From Phytophthora colocasiae (Eukaryota > Oomycota > Peronosporomycetes > Peronosporales > Peronosporaceae): a stretch of DNA of 64,000 nucleotides. The first letter of the stretch is position 1. Every line of letters begins with the position of its first letter. The stretch spans positions 620,001-684,000 of the forward strand of contig JAGKQI010000094.1 of the NCBI GenBank assembly GCA_018806915.1. Reading direction: 5' to 3'. The notes under the pieces were generated by a model that was not told where the DNA came from, ran no database searches, and was given only the letters and a program-made list of their open reading frames with translations. A program made the position numbers and the translations under genes. Shown piece by piece: positions 1-10,176 of the stretch.

Positions 1-28
1 GCTTAGCCACTGTCCTGCTATAGCCAGC

Positions 29-3000
29 CTACGCATCCCCGGCTTCCTCCTCCTCGGCCGCGTCATCTTCGTGCTCGTCCTCTTGGTTTTCGTCCTGATT
101 GGCGGTCGAGCGCCGCCGCTTCTTCCCCAAGCCGCGCATCTGGATGTCGCGGCCGACGAGTGGGCGCGGCCGCTCACTACCGTTTTTCCACTTGGAGTGC
201 CAAATCTGGAAACATGCTCACGTGTTTCCAGGGTAGTGAGCAGGCCGCACTCGATCGCACAGGTACACGCTGCAAGCATAGCAAGAGAAGGTTAGTTTGT
301 TCCCAAGTCAGTCAATCAAAGCCAGAACTTACAACTTATCCCCTTCGCTGCAGGCAGCGCAGAAAAAGCGGCTGGCGCACCGCTCGCCGATTTCCCGCTT
401 GCGAAGCGAGCACACCTTGCACTGGTGCTGGGGGCGCTTGCGATGCTCCTTCTCCTTGCCGAAGCGGCTCCACTCCTGGAACGTTGTGAGCTTGTGCTCA
501 AGAGGCACTCGGGCAGGCGAATTTGTCTGAGCTGGTTGCACAGGGGAGAGAGTCTGCACAGCGAATTAGTATTGGATCGGGCTAGGAAAGATCACACGAC
601 ACTTACCACATTGGCAAAATCGCTGGCGGTCAGCTCCAGCATCTGCGCCTGCAGCAGACGTAGGGACTTGGCGTGATCAGCACGGGGCTCGTCCCGCTGC
701 TTGCGGGCTTCCCTGTACACAATGTACGCGTTGACAATGGCAATATCCACGAGCCCTAAGAAGATCGTCTTGTAATATTTCCGGAAGACGACGGCAAGCT
801 GCAGCGAGTACCGCTGCAAGCGGAGTTGGTCGTGGATGTCGACCCCGCGTATCCAGCGGTGGTAATCGCGCATCATGGATGGGCAGGGGACCTCCACTTT
901 TTTCCCACCACGCAGTCGTCGCTCTACGCAGACATGTTTGTCAAAGCATACAAAAAACAAGCTGTTAGCGTGTGAGAATCAATTCACTGAGCATGAGCAC
1001 TTACCGCAAGTCTGCATCGATCTGCTGGCACCCGTGGCGAGGAACTGGACGGGCATTCGATCCCACCACAGCAGCGCCGTCATCTGCGGCATGTTTTTCA
1101 GGATGGCCATCTTGGTGGAGCCCCGGGGGACGTCTCTTGGGCGCGTGGCGTGCTCGGTCGTCACGCCCTTTGGAAACCCAGCCTTGTTGGGCTGGATAGT
1201 CCCAATGCTGTAGACGTTGCGGTGTAGCAGCTGCAGCGCGAGCTGCACGGAGGTGTAGTAGCGGTCCGTCACTACTGTGTGAAAAACACCGGGCTCCGGC
1301 GGTGGCAAGACCTCATCCAAGTTCCGCACGACCGCTGCCGGGCCGGAGTTGGGATCTGCAGAGTACTTCGACGGGGAGCCGCCACCAAGTTCGCTTTCGT
1401 GCTGGTCCTTTCCGCAGAATACTTCAAGTCTACAAAGACGCAGTATACAACATGTTGGTTAGTAAATATGAAGCAAAATACAACATGTTCAACTTAGCCA
1501 AAAAAAAATCTCGCGGACCCCATAATGGGGCCGCGAGATTTCTTTTTGCACACCATACAACATGCAAACACACACAAACAGCACGCAATACGCAACATAC
1601 ATGCACACACATACCGTAGGCAGTAAGCAGTGTTAGCACAGCACGTCATGAACAGCTTGGTACCCCACTTGTGGGGCTTATCTTTCATGTACTGACGGGT
1701 CACGTTGTGTCGGGAACGCGATGGTATCATCGCCTCGTCAAATGCGAGAACTGGTGGCACATTGTATCCTGCGCGAAAGGTCTGCTGCAACTTCTGGACA
1801 ACTGGTCTCACTTTCCATGCCCGATCATTCTCTGCTCGTGGGTCAGCATTGTCTGAGAAATGCAAATTCTGCATGATCCGCCCGAAACGAGCCTTTGACA
1901 TGTATCGGCCAAAGGTTCCAACCGGAACTGCACCAGAGGTTGACGTTGCCCAATGATCCGCGAGTCGTCGCGAGTGAGGGCACAGCATGCGTGCCACTAG
2001 TAATCCGATACAGCGAACAATCTCATGTCCTTTGATCTCCTTGTGCTTTCTGGTTTCTGCATCCATTATTTCCTCACGGGTCACATCCTTCCCAGCATCA
2101 CGTTGTTTTTGATACATTCGCTGCACTCGATCATTCAAGTGCTGGTGGTAGTACCGATTGCTTTCCATGGCAATCCCGCTCCATAACGACCTGGGCATAA
2201 AAAAAAAGAATAAGTCCAACGGTGACTTCGCCTTTGCGAGTATCTCCTCAGTCGGCCCATAATCGCCGCTGTATAGTCCAGGATAGTTGCCAGTGTCGGG
2301 AAATGTATCTGGATCTAATGCGTTCAAATACAACATGAACACTGTTAGTCATGTCGAATATACAACATGGTAAAGCGAGGCACTTACCCAGGTTACAGCC
2401 ATCCGCGCGCACCTTCTGAAGAGCCTTGGTGTCCTGTGCGAGCACGGCCATTTCAACCTTCGTCAACTCGCTCCAGTTTTCAATAGTTGCAGGCCAATCT
2501 CGCGGCAGCTTTTCTACCGCATCCCGCAGCCTCTGCGTCGCCAGACGCTTGTACGCATTCTTGCGATAGCGATCAGCAATCGCCTCACCATCCAGCCCGT
2601 CGTCGCTGCTGTCTTCATCAGCTTCCTCTTGCTCATCGTCTGCACGCTCCACGTACCAGCTCTCGGAGTCTGAGCTGTCACCTTCCACCTCAGATGTCAT
2701 GCCGTTGTCTACCGTGGCCGGCTTGTCAACTGCCACCACCTCGCCACCATCCGACGAGTCACTATCAAGCAGCATATTCAAATCCAGAGTCCTATCAGAC
2801 ACCGCCATATACAACATTAGCAAATCAAACATGTTGTATAATACAGCATCGCACACCCAGCTTACCGAGCTGTTGTGCGCGCAGCGGAAGAAGTGCTGCT
2901 GCCCCCTTCCGAGGCCGGCACTGCAAGCACGACAGGCGTCTCCACCGCTGACGACTCCCTGCACACACGCACAAGGCATTAGTAAAAAGTAGGAATAGCA

Positions 3001-3696
3001 CAGCCACGAACATACGCACCCAGTTGACGACACGTCGGCGCTCTCTTCGTCGTCCTCATCAGGTGGGACATGCGGGCTGATCCGGCGCTTCTTCTTGCCA
3101 GCTGCCCCGCCACCCGCTGCCGAGGGAGCCGGGCTGTCTCGAGTCTTCTTCTTCTTGGCCGACGAGTCCTTCTCCACACGAGCCATGGCTTCAGCACGGG
3201 AGGCAGCACCACGTTTCTCCTCCGCCTCCAGCCGCCGACGCTCCTTCAACTGCGCCATCTTCTGCCGGTTAGCCGCTCCAGCGGCACGTGCGACTGCTCG
3301 AGCCTCTAGCGCGATCCTCTCCTCTCTCGCCAGCCGCGCCTGCTCCTTCTTCGACCCCTTCTTCGCCGGCGGCGCGACTTGCTGCTCTGGCGCAGTGCGC
3401 TTTCCAATCGTCCGCCCTTGGCTCTTCTCCTTCTCCAGCAAAGCCCTGTATGCAGCAAGCTTACCCATCGGTGGACGTCTCGGTTCGCTGGCGTCGCGTG
3501 GCACACGCTCAGGCACGCGTTCAGGCATCGCGCGAGGCTCGTTGTCTGCAACCCCGAAGTCTGCGTCCGTGTCTCTCTCTCCGGCAATGAACGCACGATG
3601 CTCTGCGAAGACTCGTCGGCGCTCGTCCGGTCCCAGCCCAACCAGCCGCGCCTTGAAGGCTTCGGACTCGGCGCGAGTTTCGCACCTCGGCGCCAT
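29..3696 (-). CDS. PiggyBac-type transposase, 8 exons, late in-frame stop
   Basis: Probable cut-and-paste transposase of the PiggyBac (DDE_Tnp_1_7) family. My exon model on the minus strand is 3696-3020, 2958-2866, 2791-2388, 2314-1615, 1429-1005, 923-607, 553-333 and 269 onward. All introns are GT-AG and all junctions keep frame. Family landmarks are FDEAM (D584), RLEVFCGKDQH, VTDRYYTS (D680) and GGVD-type RGVDIHDQL (D795), so the catalytic Asp triad is intact. A C-terminal CKVC...C..C zinc-ribbon-like segment follows. The N-terminal third is charged, low-complexity and rich in Lys/Arg. A TGA at 218-220 ends the frame at about 962 aa. A conserved-looking tail (FQIWHSKWKNG) stays open beyond it to a TAG at 29-31, so the stop looks recent. 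Several introns carry the motif ATACAACATG. It could be a host-domesticated PGBD gene or a mobile copy; only 28 bases of 3' flank are visible. Confidence 0.82.
1503..1547. other. Hairpin inside the PiggyBac intron
   Basis: A near-perfect inverted repeat: a left arm reading AAATCTCGCGG(A)CCCCAT and a right arm reading AATGGGGCCGCGAGATTT with almost no loop. It lies inside the intron spanning 1430-1614 of the transposase gene. Its role is unknown; it could be a tiny foldback insertion. Confidence 0.7.
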
Positions 3697-4431
3697 TGTC
3701 TTCTTTCCGCGCTTTTTTCAAACTGGCTGATTTTGGCGTAGCCCCCTTCCCAGCAATCGACCTGGGCGGGAAAGGCGTGGTTCAGATGCTACCCATCCCA
3801 GACCTTTTTTTGCTGCTGGATGTTGACCTACGCGCGTGCAAACTGCCATAAACTCTGCGAAACGTGCAGTCCTTAACATGGTGTATTTTACAACATGTTA
3901 TGAAAAGGTTCACAAAGCGATGTTGTAATATACAACCGTAAGGACTGGGGGGTTCATGAACATGTATTATAAAACTATATGAACTAGCTACTTACCCTGC
4001 GTACCCCAGGCCTTTGCCCACTACAGCCTCATGCTGCGTCAGTCATGAACTTGTTTGCCCTCCATACGCTCCAAGGCGTGTGCCAGCCCCCAACAGGGTA
4101 TTGGCTCTGAGCTCACGCCCACTCCTCACTCACGCACCGTGGTGACCACAGCTTGACTCCAGGTGTAATCCAGCGACATGCTCCTGGTCTTCTGGGGCTT
4201 TGTCCTTGTGCTGCAGACGTCGGCACTGTTTCAAGACTCGACAGACCGAATAAACCAGCAGTTCAAGACTCAAACGCGCATTTGGACTTGGAGTTTCAAC
4301 ATCCCTTAGCCCCTTGGCTGATGCTGGAGACCATGAAGTATCTGAAGAAGATCTGATGCATCTGAGTCTGCTACATGAACACTGTATATTAGATGCCAAT
4401 GGATCTCTTCCTTGGGAGTTCGGCAGTCCAG
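3697..4431. other. Gene-free 5' flank of the PiggyBac gene
   Basis: No coding region recognised. It holds the presumed promoter of the minus-strand transposase and the inverted repeat at 3867-3947. The part from about 4130 probably includes the diverged 5' portion of the Gypsy A LTR, but alignment to the 3' copy is too weak there to set an edge. Confidence 0.5.
3867..3947. repeat. Imperfect 30-bp inverted repeat with TTAA
   Basis: The arms at 3867-3897 and 3919-3947 both start CAGTCCTTA on their own strand and end in TACAACAT(G/C), with a 21-base loop. The left arm contains TTAA (3873-3876), the PiggyBac target sequence. It shares the TACAACATG motif with the introns of the neighbouring transposase gene. 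It may be a small MITE or a terminal piece of the PiggyBac element. Confidence 0.65.
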
Positions 4432-4622
4432 GTGTGGCGACGCCACGGCAGCCATGGTTGCGGGCTTGCATTGGAGCCAGCTTCCCACCAGCAACTGGAG
4501 TTTGGATAGCTGTGCCAAGACTCCAGCAGATAGCAGATCCCGTACTGCAATCTGTACCCGGCCTCGGCACGGAGCAGAAGCTTTGGCTTGCGCCACGGGA
4601 TGCTCTCCCTGGACTGCCTGAT
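4432..4622 (+). repeat. Gypsy A 5' LTR (conserved part)
   Basis: Matches 9947-10137 along its whole 191 bp with scattered substitutions. The true LTR is longer: it probably runs on to about 4681, just before the putative primer binding site, and begins upstream where the copies have diverged. Confidence 0.8.
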
Positions 4623-4836
4623 GGCAGGCGAGAGCACACCAGTTTAGGAATCACTATTGCTTTTGCATTAAAATCAATACACCTTGGTCGTTGCGGGAGT
4701 TCCAGCTCCCAAACAGTGTTTTCGAGTTTGGGAACGGCACAAAGTTAACTTTAACGATAAGTTCCAATATAAGGACACGAAGTGGACTCGCAACTACGAC
4801 GACGACGAACGACGAGGGCAACGTCGGGGCACCACG

Positions 4837-5376
4837 ATGGCTGCTGTTCCGATCACCCCATCTACAATCACGCCGCCTTTCGTGACGGACATCTCGCACT
4901 CGAGTCTCGTCAAATGGAAGAGGCTGCGTCACGAGTACGAGGAAGCCGTGAAGGCACGTTGCATCACCTCTGGTGATGACGCTGAGAAGGCGATGCTGTC
5001 GGTCAATAATCCTTTCGACTCACATCTCCTGGAGATGCTGTGCAAATACGACTGGGATACGACCGTCGAGCAGGTGTCAGAGCAGCGGACCATAAACGAG
5101 ATCAACAAGATCGTGAATAACGTCAAGAACGGAGACATCGGAAATGTGAATTTGCTGTTCGAGACTAAGTTGAAAATGAACCTTCGAGAGTCGGATGTTC
5201 AGGCTCGCGTAATGAACTACTTTAAGCTGTGCGAGGAAATAAATCTCGAGCACGGTTTAAAGAGCACTTTCTCAACCCCGATGGGAATTGCTCACAAGTG
5301 CAAGATACTCAAGAAGCACTTGCAGCCCTCTGCGCTGCGTGACGAGATTGAAACGCACCAGAAGCTGATCGACTAA
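4837..5376 (+). pseudogene. Gypsy A gag, capsid part
   Basis: A 179-codon frame starting MAAVPITPS, with a helical Gag-like body containing repeated KIVNNVKNG and LLFETKLKMNL segments. It ends at a TAA; the adjoining frame 5397-6890 continues the same product (poly-Gln stretch, then zinc knuckle), so the break is a frameshift plus stop. The upstream in-frame extension to 4684 has no Gag character and is not used. Structural protein forming the virus-like particle in intact elements. Confidence 0.65.
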
Positions 5377-5396
5377 TCGGTACGAAGAACGATGTT

Positions 5397-6890
5397 GTGT
5401 TGTACAAGCTGGTGAAGGAAAAAGCTCTTGAACAAGCCAAGGTTTTCCGCTCGATGAGCAACCTGAAGCAACAACAGCAACAACGGCAGCAGACCGGACA
5501 TGCTGCTGGCAAATCGACTGGGAAGCGCGGGAAAGAGGTGAAAACCCCCGTGAAAGCAGGACAAGGGAGCAAAGACCGGCAAGGCCAAGATGCAAAGCGC
5601 CAGGTCGAGGAATCACCACCTGGTAAATCGAGTGCCGCACCCCGCAGCAAACCTCGTGGTGGATGTTTTCACTGTGGTGGAGAACACTTCCTCAGCGACT
5701 GTCCCGAAATCGATGAAGCCCAGAAAGAAGCCATTTTAGCCGAGCGTGCTCCAAGAAAAAAGGCGCCCAAGAAGCAACGCCTCAAACGAGTAAGTCTATG
5801 TGCTAGTGGTGCACACAGAGTGCGGGCGACGGCAATAATTAATGGAGTACTGGATTTGCCGTACTGCGCACACAGTGGCTCTGAGTACAACATAATTTCA
5901 CAAGGGTATGTGAAGAAGCTCCGAGCGGTTGACCATGGTGTCGAACTAGTTATGCTGATCGAGCACGTGGAGTTAGAAGCGGTAGGTGGTGCGATCCTGA
6001 CAGCGACACACGCTGTGGATGTACACCTGACCCTGAACACGGCCGCAGGGCCTGTCCGCTGCCAAGACCGCAAAAGATGCCTCGTCGTTGGATCAGATGA
6101 TGACGAACTGATTGTGGAGCGTATTCTTTTGGCGGAACTTGGCATTGATGTTAATCGCGAGTTAGCGCAACTCGCGGTCAGGAGCAACAGTGATGGCGAT
6201 CATTTTGGAGATCCCAATGGCATTTCGTCGCGTGGAGTGACACAGGATGCTGAAGTTGCTGCAGTTATCGAGGCGATGGTGACAGATGCAGCCATGAGGG
6301 AAATGGTCGACGGCGCGGGCGCCGTGCGATTACGTCAGATTCTAACGGCTTTCAGCGGTTGGCGTTTTGTTCTGGGCGATGATCCACCCGCGCGCGTGCC
6401 ACCACTGAAGGTCAAGCTAAAACTAAATGCCCGACCGTATCGCTGCAAAGTGCGTCAGTATAGCCCAGAGAAGTCGGAGTGTTTGGCGAAGTTCAACGCA
6501 GAGCTAGTCAAACTCGGCTGGGTGTACGAGAATAAGGCAAGTAGATGGGCGTGTGCTGCTCTACCTGTCCGCAAGCCGAACAGCAGCGAATACCGCGAGA
6601 CCAATGACTACAGACCGGTCAACAGAATGACTGAAGGAATTGCAGGCGTGATGCCCAGTCTTCAAGTACGTCTGGAGCGGTACCGAGGCAAGAAGTTTTA
6701 TGCTATTTTCGATTTCCTAAAAGGCTTTTGGCAGCTCCCGCTAGCCAAAGCCTCGCAAGAGATTCTGTCCTACATGACGGACCGTGGAGTGTTTACTCCG
6801 ACACGTGTGCCACAGGGCAGCACAGATGCAGCACTGCACTTTCAATCCACAGTGGAAGATGCGTTGAAGGAGCATCTGCATGGCAATTAG
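5397..6890 (+). pseudogene. Gypsy A gag C-term, protease and RT N-terminal half
   Basis: Begins with gag C-terminal sequence (a QQQQQRQQ run and a basic stretch), then a CCHC zinc knuckle CFHCGGEHFLSDC. It continues with an aspartic-protease-like segment in which the expected DSGS reads HSGS, so the catalytic Asp is lost. The N-terminal fingers/palm of a Gypsy reverse transcriptase follow: a YRETNDYRPVN segment, FAIFDFLKGFWQLPL-like, and VPQGSTDAALHFQ. A TAG at 6888-6890 falls directly before the catalytic box, which reads on as LVWIDDLLAYAD in the same frame. Confidence 0.8.
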
Positions 6891-7780
6891 CTGGTCTGGA
6901 TAGACGATCTCTTGGCTTATGCTGACTCAGCGACCGAACATCTTGATGTCATCGAAGCAAGCTTGACGAGTTCGGTTTTAAGCTAAACCCGAAGAAGTGC
7001 AAACTATTTCTCACGGAAGTTAGATGGTGCGGGAGAATTATCAACGAGCACGGCGTCGGTCATGATCCGGAGCGGATTGAATCACTCCGAGCCATTCCCG
7101 AACCAACTATAGCGGCGGACAGCAGTTCATCTGCGCGAGTAACTGGATGCGAGATGGCCTTGTCGACTACGCCATAGTATCGAAGCCTCTACAGGAACTA
7201 CTTGACCGCTCGCTTCGAGTAACAATGCGGAGCAAACGCGCCGCTGCAGGCATCAATATCACCTTCTCGCAGGAGGAGCGGGCTAGTTTCGCTGCAGTGA
7301 AGGATCTGCTCTCGAACTCTACGATGCTTACCTATCCCGATCAAGAAAAGCAACTGTGTTTGTTTTCGAATGCGAGTGATTCTGGATGGGATCTGATAGT
7401 GACTCAAGTCGCAAACTGGAGCCAGGACAGACCGATCCACGAGCATGATCACGAGTTGCTCATTTGCATGGGTGGCTCATTCAGCGGCTCGGCTCTGAAC
7501 TGGAGCGTGATCGAAAAGGAGTGCTACCCAATAGTTCATGCGTGCAGCAAGTTGGAATACTTGCTTTTGCGACCTCAGGGCTTCAAGATTTACTGTGACC
7601 ATCGCAATATCATACATTTGTTTGCTCCTAGTAAGGAAATGAAGAAGACGATGCGCGGGAAACTCCTTCGCTGATCTACTTAGCTGCTGGAGTACGAATA
7701 CTCAATCGAGCACATTGAAGGTGCCAACAATCTCTGGGCTGATCTCATTTCGAGGTGGGGAGGACAACCAGAACGTACAG
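6891..7780 (+). pseudogene. Gypsy A RT C-terminal part and RNase H
   Basis: After the stop the reverse transcriptase catalytic box (WIDDLLAYAD) and thumb are readable in pieces with frameshifts near 6960. From 7147 an RNase H domain is open (LFSNASDSGWDLIVTQ, NWSVIEKECYPIVHACSKLEYLL, FKIYCDHRNIIHLF) up to a TGA at 7672-7674. The tail EYEYSIEHIEGANNLWADLISRW continues in another frame to about 7755. Degrades the RNA strand of the replication hybrid in intact elements. Confidence 0.78.
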
Positions 7781-7999
7781 CACTTCGCAGCGGGATCAGA
7801 CGTGTCACATCAAGAAAACGTAAGCGTGAGGAATATTCTAATGACACTGCGAGGGACGTGTCTTAAGGCCAAGGTGCTTTGCACTGCCCACGTCCACTTG
7901 ACTCTGCTGGTTTTGAGTGGCCCAGTATCAGCGCAACTGTCGTGCACCGAAGTCGGCACAACTTGGCAGTGATGATATTTTTCGAGTGGCAAATAAGAT

Positions 8000-8325
8000 T
8001 TGGATACCGGAGAGCACTACAGAACTATTGCAACGCTGATGATTATCGTTCACAGCGGGACGAACGGACACCGCGGAATGCGCATCATGGCCAACCACAT
8101 CGGTCGGGTGTTCTCGGTTAATCGACTGCATTCACTCGTGCGCACAGTTTGCCAACAGTGTCTCCTATGCCAACACGTCAAAGGCGGTGAGATTATTCCG
8201 AGACATTTCAGCGAGACGCACCATATCTTTGAGAGAAATGCAACCCTGCACTGGGGCTTTCTCAGCTTGGTAAGTCGTATGGCACGACGCGATATGTACT
8301 CGTTTTGAAAGATTCTGTAGACAGC
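8000..8325 (+). pseudogene. Gypsy A integrase zinc-binding N terminus
   Basis: Reads H...GHRGMRIMANHIGRVF...CQQCLLCQHVK, the HHCC zinc finger of retroviral-type integrases, then the start of the catalytic core (NATLHWGFLSL). A one-base shift near 8270 is needed to continue as GKSYGTTRYVLVLKDSVD. The remainder of the core resumes after the inverted stretch 8326-8470. Confidence 0.75.
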
Positions 8326-8470
8326 TTCTGTTTGAAGAACAGAAGGCCATTATGCTTTACGAACTGCTCATTGTCTGTCCCCTTCGACCACTGTTGCTTG
8401 AATACAGAGTCGGACGCGTAGCCTTGTTGGAACGCTTTCTTCGTCTCTGGTCCCAAGTGAGATGAGACGA
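8326..8470 (-). other. Inverted fragment inside Gypsy A integrase
   Basis: The plus strand has no integrase character here. The minus strand gives an open segment (SSHLGPETKKAFQQGYAS, KHNGLLFFKQ) that resembles the linker between RNase H and integrase of Gypsy polyproteins. It interrupts the integrase core between DSVD-containing segments on both sides. Edges are approximate. Confidence 0.5.
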
Positions 8471-8471
8471 A

Positions 8472-9500
8472 ATGGTAATCGACAGTGTTGATTTGCTGCT
8501 GAGGTACACCAATAGGCACTTTGTTGAATTGGTTCCCTGTGACGGACCGACATCTGAGGTTGCAGCAGCAGCCATTTTGGATTGGTATAGTAGGTTTGGC
8601 ATGCCTACGCTGTGGATCACTGACTCCGGTTCGCACTTTACGAGCAGGGTGGTGGCCGATTTGAATCGACGACTAAAAGCTCAGCAAAAATTTATTTTGG
8701 CTTACACACCGTGGAAAAATGGAAGTGTTGAACGTGTGAACAGAGATATTCTACAAGTTTTGAAAGCTCTGATTCTGGAATTTCGGGTTAGTGCTGCTGA
8801 CTGGCAGTACCTTTTGCCTCTGGTACAGTCTAGTTTGAACCATTCCCCTGTGCAATCATTGTCTAACAAAGCACGTATTGAACTTTTTACCGGTCTGCCT
8901 TGCCCGAGCACTTTGAACACAGTGCTGCTACCAAGGGGGAAGGGGCAGGTTGCGTCGCTCCCTGAGCAACGACCAGACTTGGACACAAAGTTGGCCCAGC
9001 TGCATAGTAGCATCCAGAAGATGCATAAAGCTGCGGAGGCTGAACGAAAACGCCAAGCACAGCGGTATCGAAAAAGGCAACACTATGAACGAGCAGTAAA
9101 TTTTTCTATTGGAGATTACGAGCTTCGGTCCAGAGTGGACGAAAAGCTGTATGCCAACAAACTATGGATAACTTACGTTGGTACATTTAATGTGGTCGCC
9201 GCAACTGACTACTATGTGGAGCACGTCGTCACAGGGAAAATAGCTAACGTACACCCATCGCGTTTGAAGTACTACGCTGACAGCTCCTTAAATGTGACAA
9301 CTGAGCTTATCGACCACATCTCTTCGCAAGGCACTTTGCTTGCTGTGGACGCTCTGGTAGAACATCGACTCAACACCACTTCAAAGGCATACGAAGTCAA
9401 GGAAGGTAAAGTGGCAAGGACTCGAAGAGATTGAAGATTCATGGGAGCCACTGAAGAACTTGAGCGAAGATGTTCCACAGCTGCTGCAAAACCGTGGCCC
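8472..9500 (+). pseudogene. Gypsy A integrase core with frameshifted chromodomain
   Basis: Open to a TGA at 9432-9434. It contains the Asp of WITDSGSHFTS and the Glu of NGSVERVNRDIL, followed by the C-terminal GPY-like region (IGDYELRSRVDEKLYANK, VHPSRLKYY). The end of a chromodomain (KWQGLEEIEDSWEPLKNLSE) is in a different frame from about 9405, so one frameshift separates it from the integrase. Chromodomains steer integration towards modified histones in chromoviruses. Confidence 0.8.
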
Positions 9501-9946
9501 AAGCGAATGACGACGACCTCCGACTTGCAATGACCCGTACTATTGATAGCAAGCGTTCGCGGGGCCGTACAAGGCGTGTGGAGCCCACCACGCCCTCATC
9601 CTTTTCGACGGCATGATGATGGGTTTGGTGCATTTGACACCGCTTCAAGCATCGCCACAATGGCAACGTGTGCACGTGGCGTAGATGCACGTGCAACCGA
9701 AGTTTCGGCTTCAGAATGTAAATATTGGGAGCGCTGCTGTGCAACGCAATCTCATTGGGCAATATTTATTTTGGAGCATTTGGTTGGTTGAAATCCAATC
9801 CTGGTGATTTGATGCAAATCGTTTAGATCACAAACCTGTAACACTGCAACCACTTGAAGTGGCGCAGTGTCTCTACTTCGGAAATGTGACGCGACTGACC
9901 CGGTCACGAGTACAGTACCAGTTTGAGTGGAAAGTTTGGGGAGGCA
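9501..9946. other. Gypsy A 3' untranslated region and diverged LTR start
   Basis: No coding region recognised. The segment from about 9770 shows only faint similarity to 4300-4430, as expected for the diverged first part of the 3' LTR. Confidence 0.45.
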
Positions 9947-10137
9947 GTGTGGCGACGCCACGGCAACCATGATTGCGGGCTTGCATTGGAGCCAGCTTCT
10001 TACTAGCAACTGGAGTTTGGATAGCAGTGCAAAGACTGCAGCCGATAGCAGATCCCGTATTGCTATCTGTACCCGGCCTCGGCACGGAGCAGAAGCTTTG
10101 GCTTGCGCCACGGGATGCTCTCCCTGGACTGCCTGAT
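9947..10137 (+). repeat. Gypsy A 3' LTR (truncated)
   Basis: A direct repeat of 4432-4622. It is cut immediately after CTGCCTGAT, where another LTR family begins with TGTGATGCCTGGG. Confidence 0.8.
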
Positions 10138-10176
10138 TGTGATGCCTGGGCTGTAGAGTGTTGGTCGTAGAGAGTG
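10138..10176 (+). repeat. First 39 bp of a Gypsy B LTR
   Basis: TGTGATGCCTGGGCT... matches the LTR start at 11853 nearly base for base. It ends in GGTCGTAGAGAGTG (10163-10176), and that 14-mer recurs at 11309-11322 on the far side of the integrase block. Confidence 0.8.

Larger units (their letters stand above)
4432..10137 (+). mobile_element. Gypsy A: decayed chromodomain-type Ty3/Gypsy element
   Basis: Direct LTR remnants (4432-4622 and 9947-10137) flank gag, zinc knuckle, protease, reverse transcriptase, RNase H, integrase and chromodomain remnants in the order PR-RT-RH-IN-chromo, which defines Ty3/Gypsy. Stops and frameshifts break every enzymatic unit, so it is not autonomous. The 3' LTR remnant is abutted directly by the LTR start of another family at 10138. 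A possible primer binding site starting TGGTCGTTGCGG follows the 5' LTR near 4684. Confidence 0.85.

Noticed and set aside
2487..2951. 154-codon plus-strand frame
   Set aside because: Opposite strand of PiggyBac exons and an intron; no family character.
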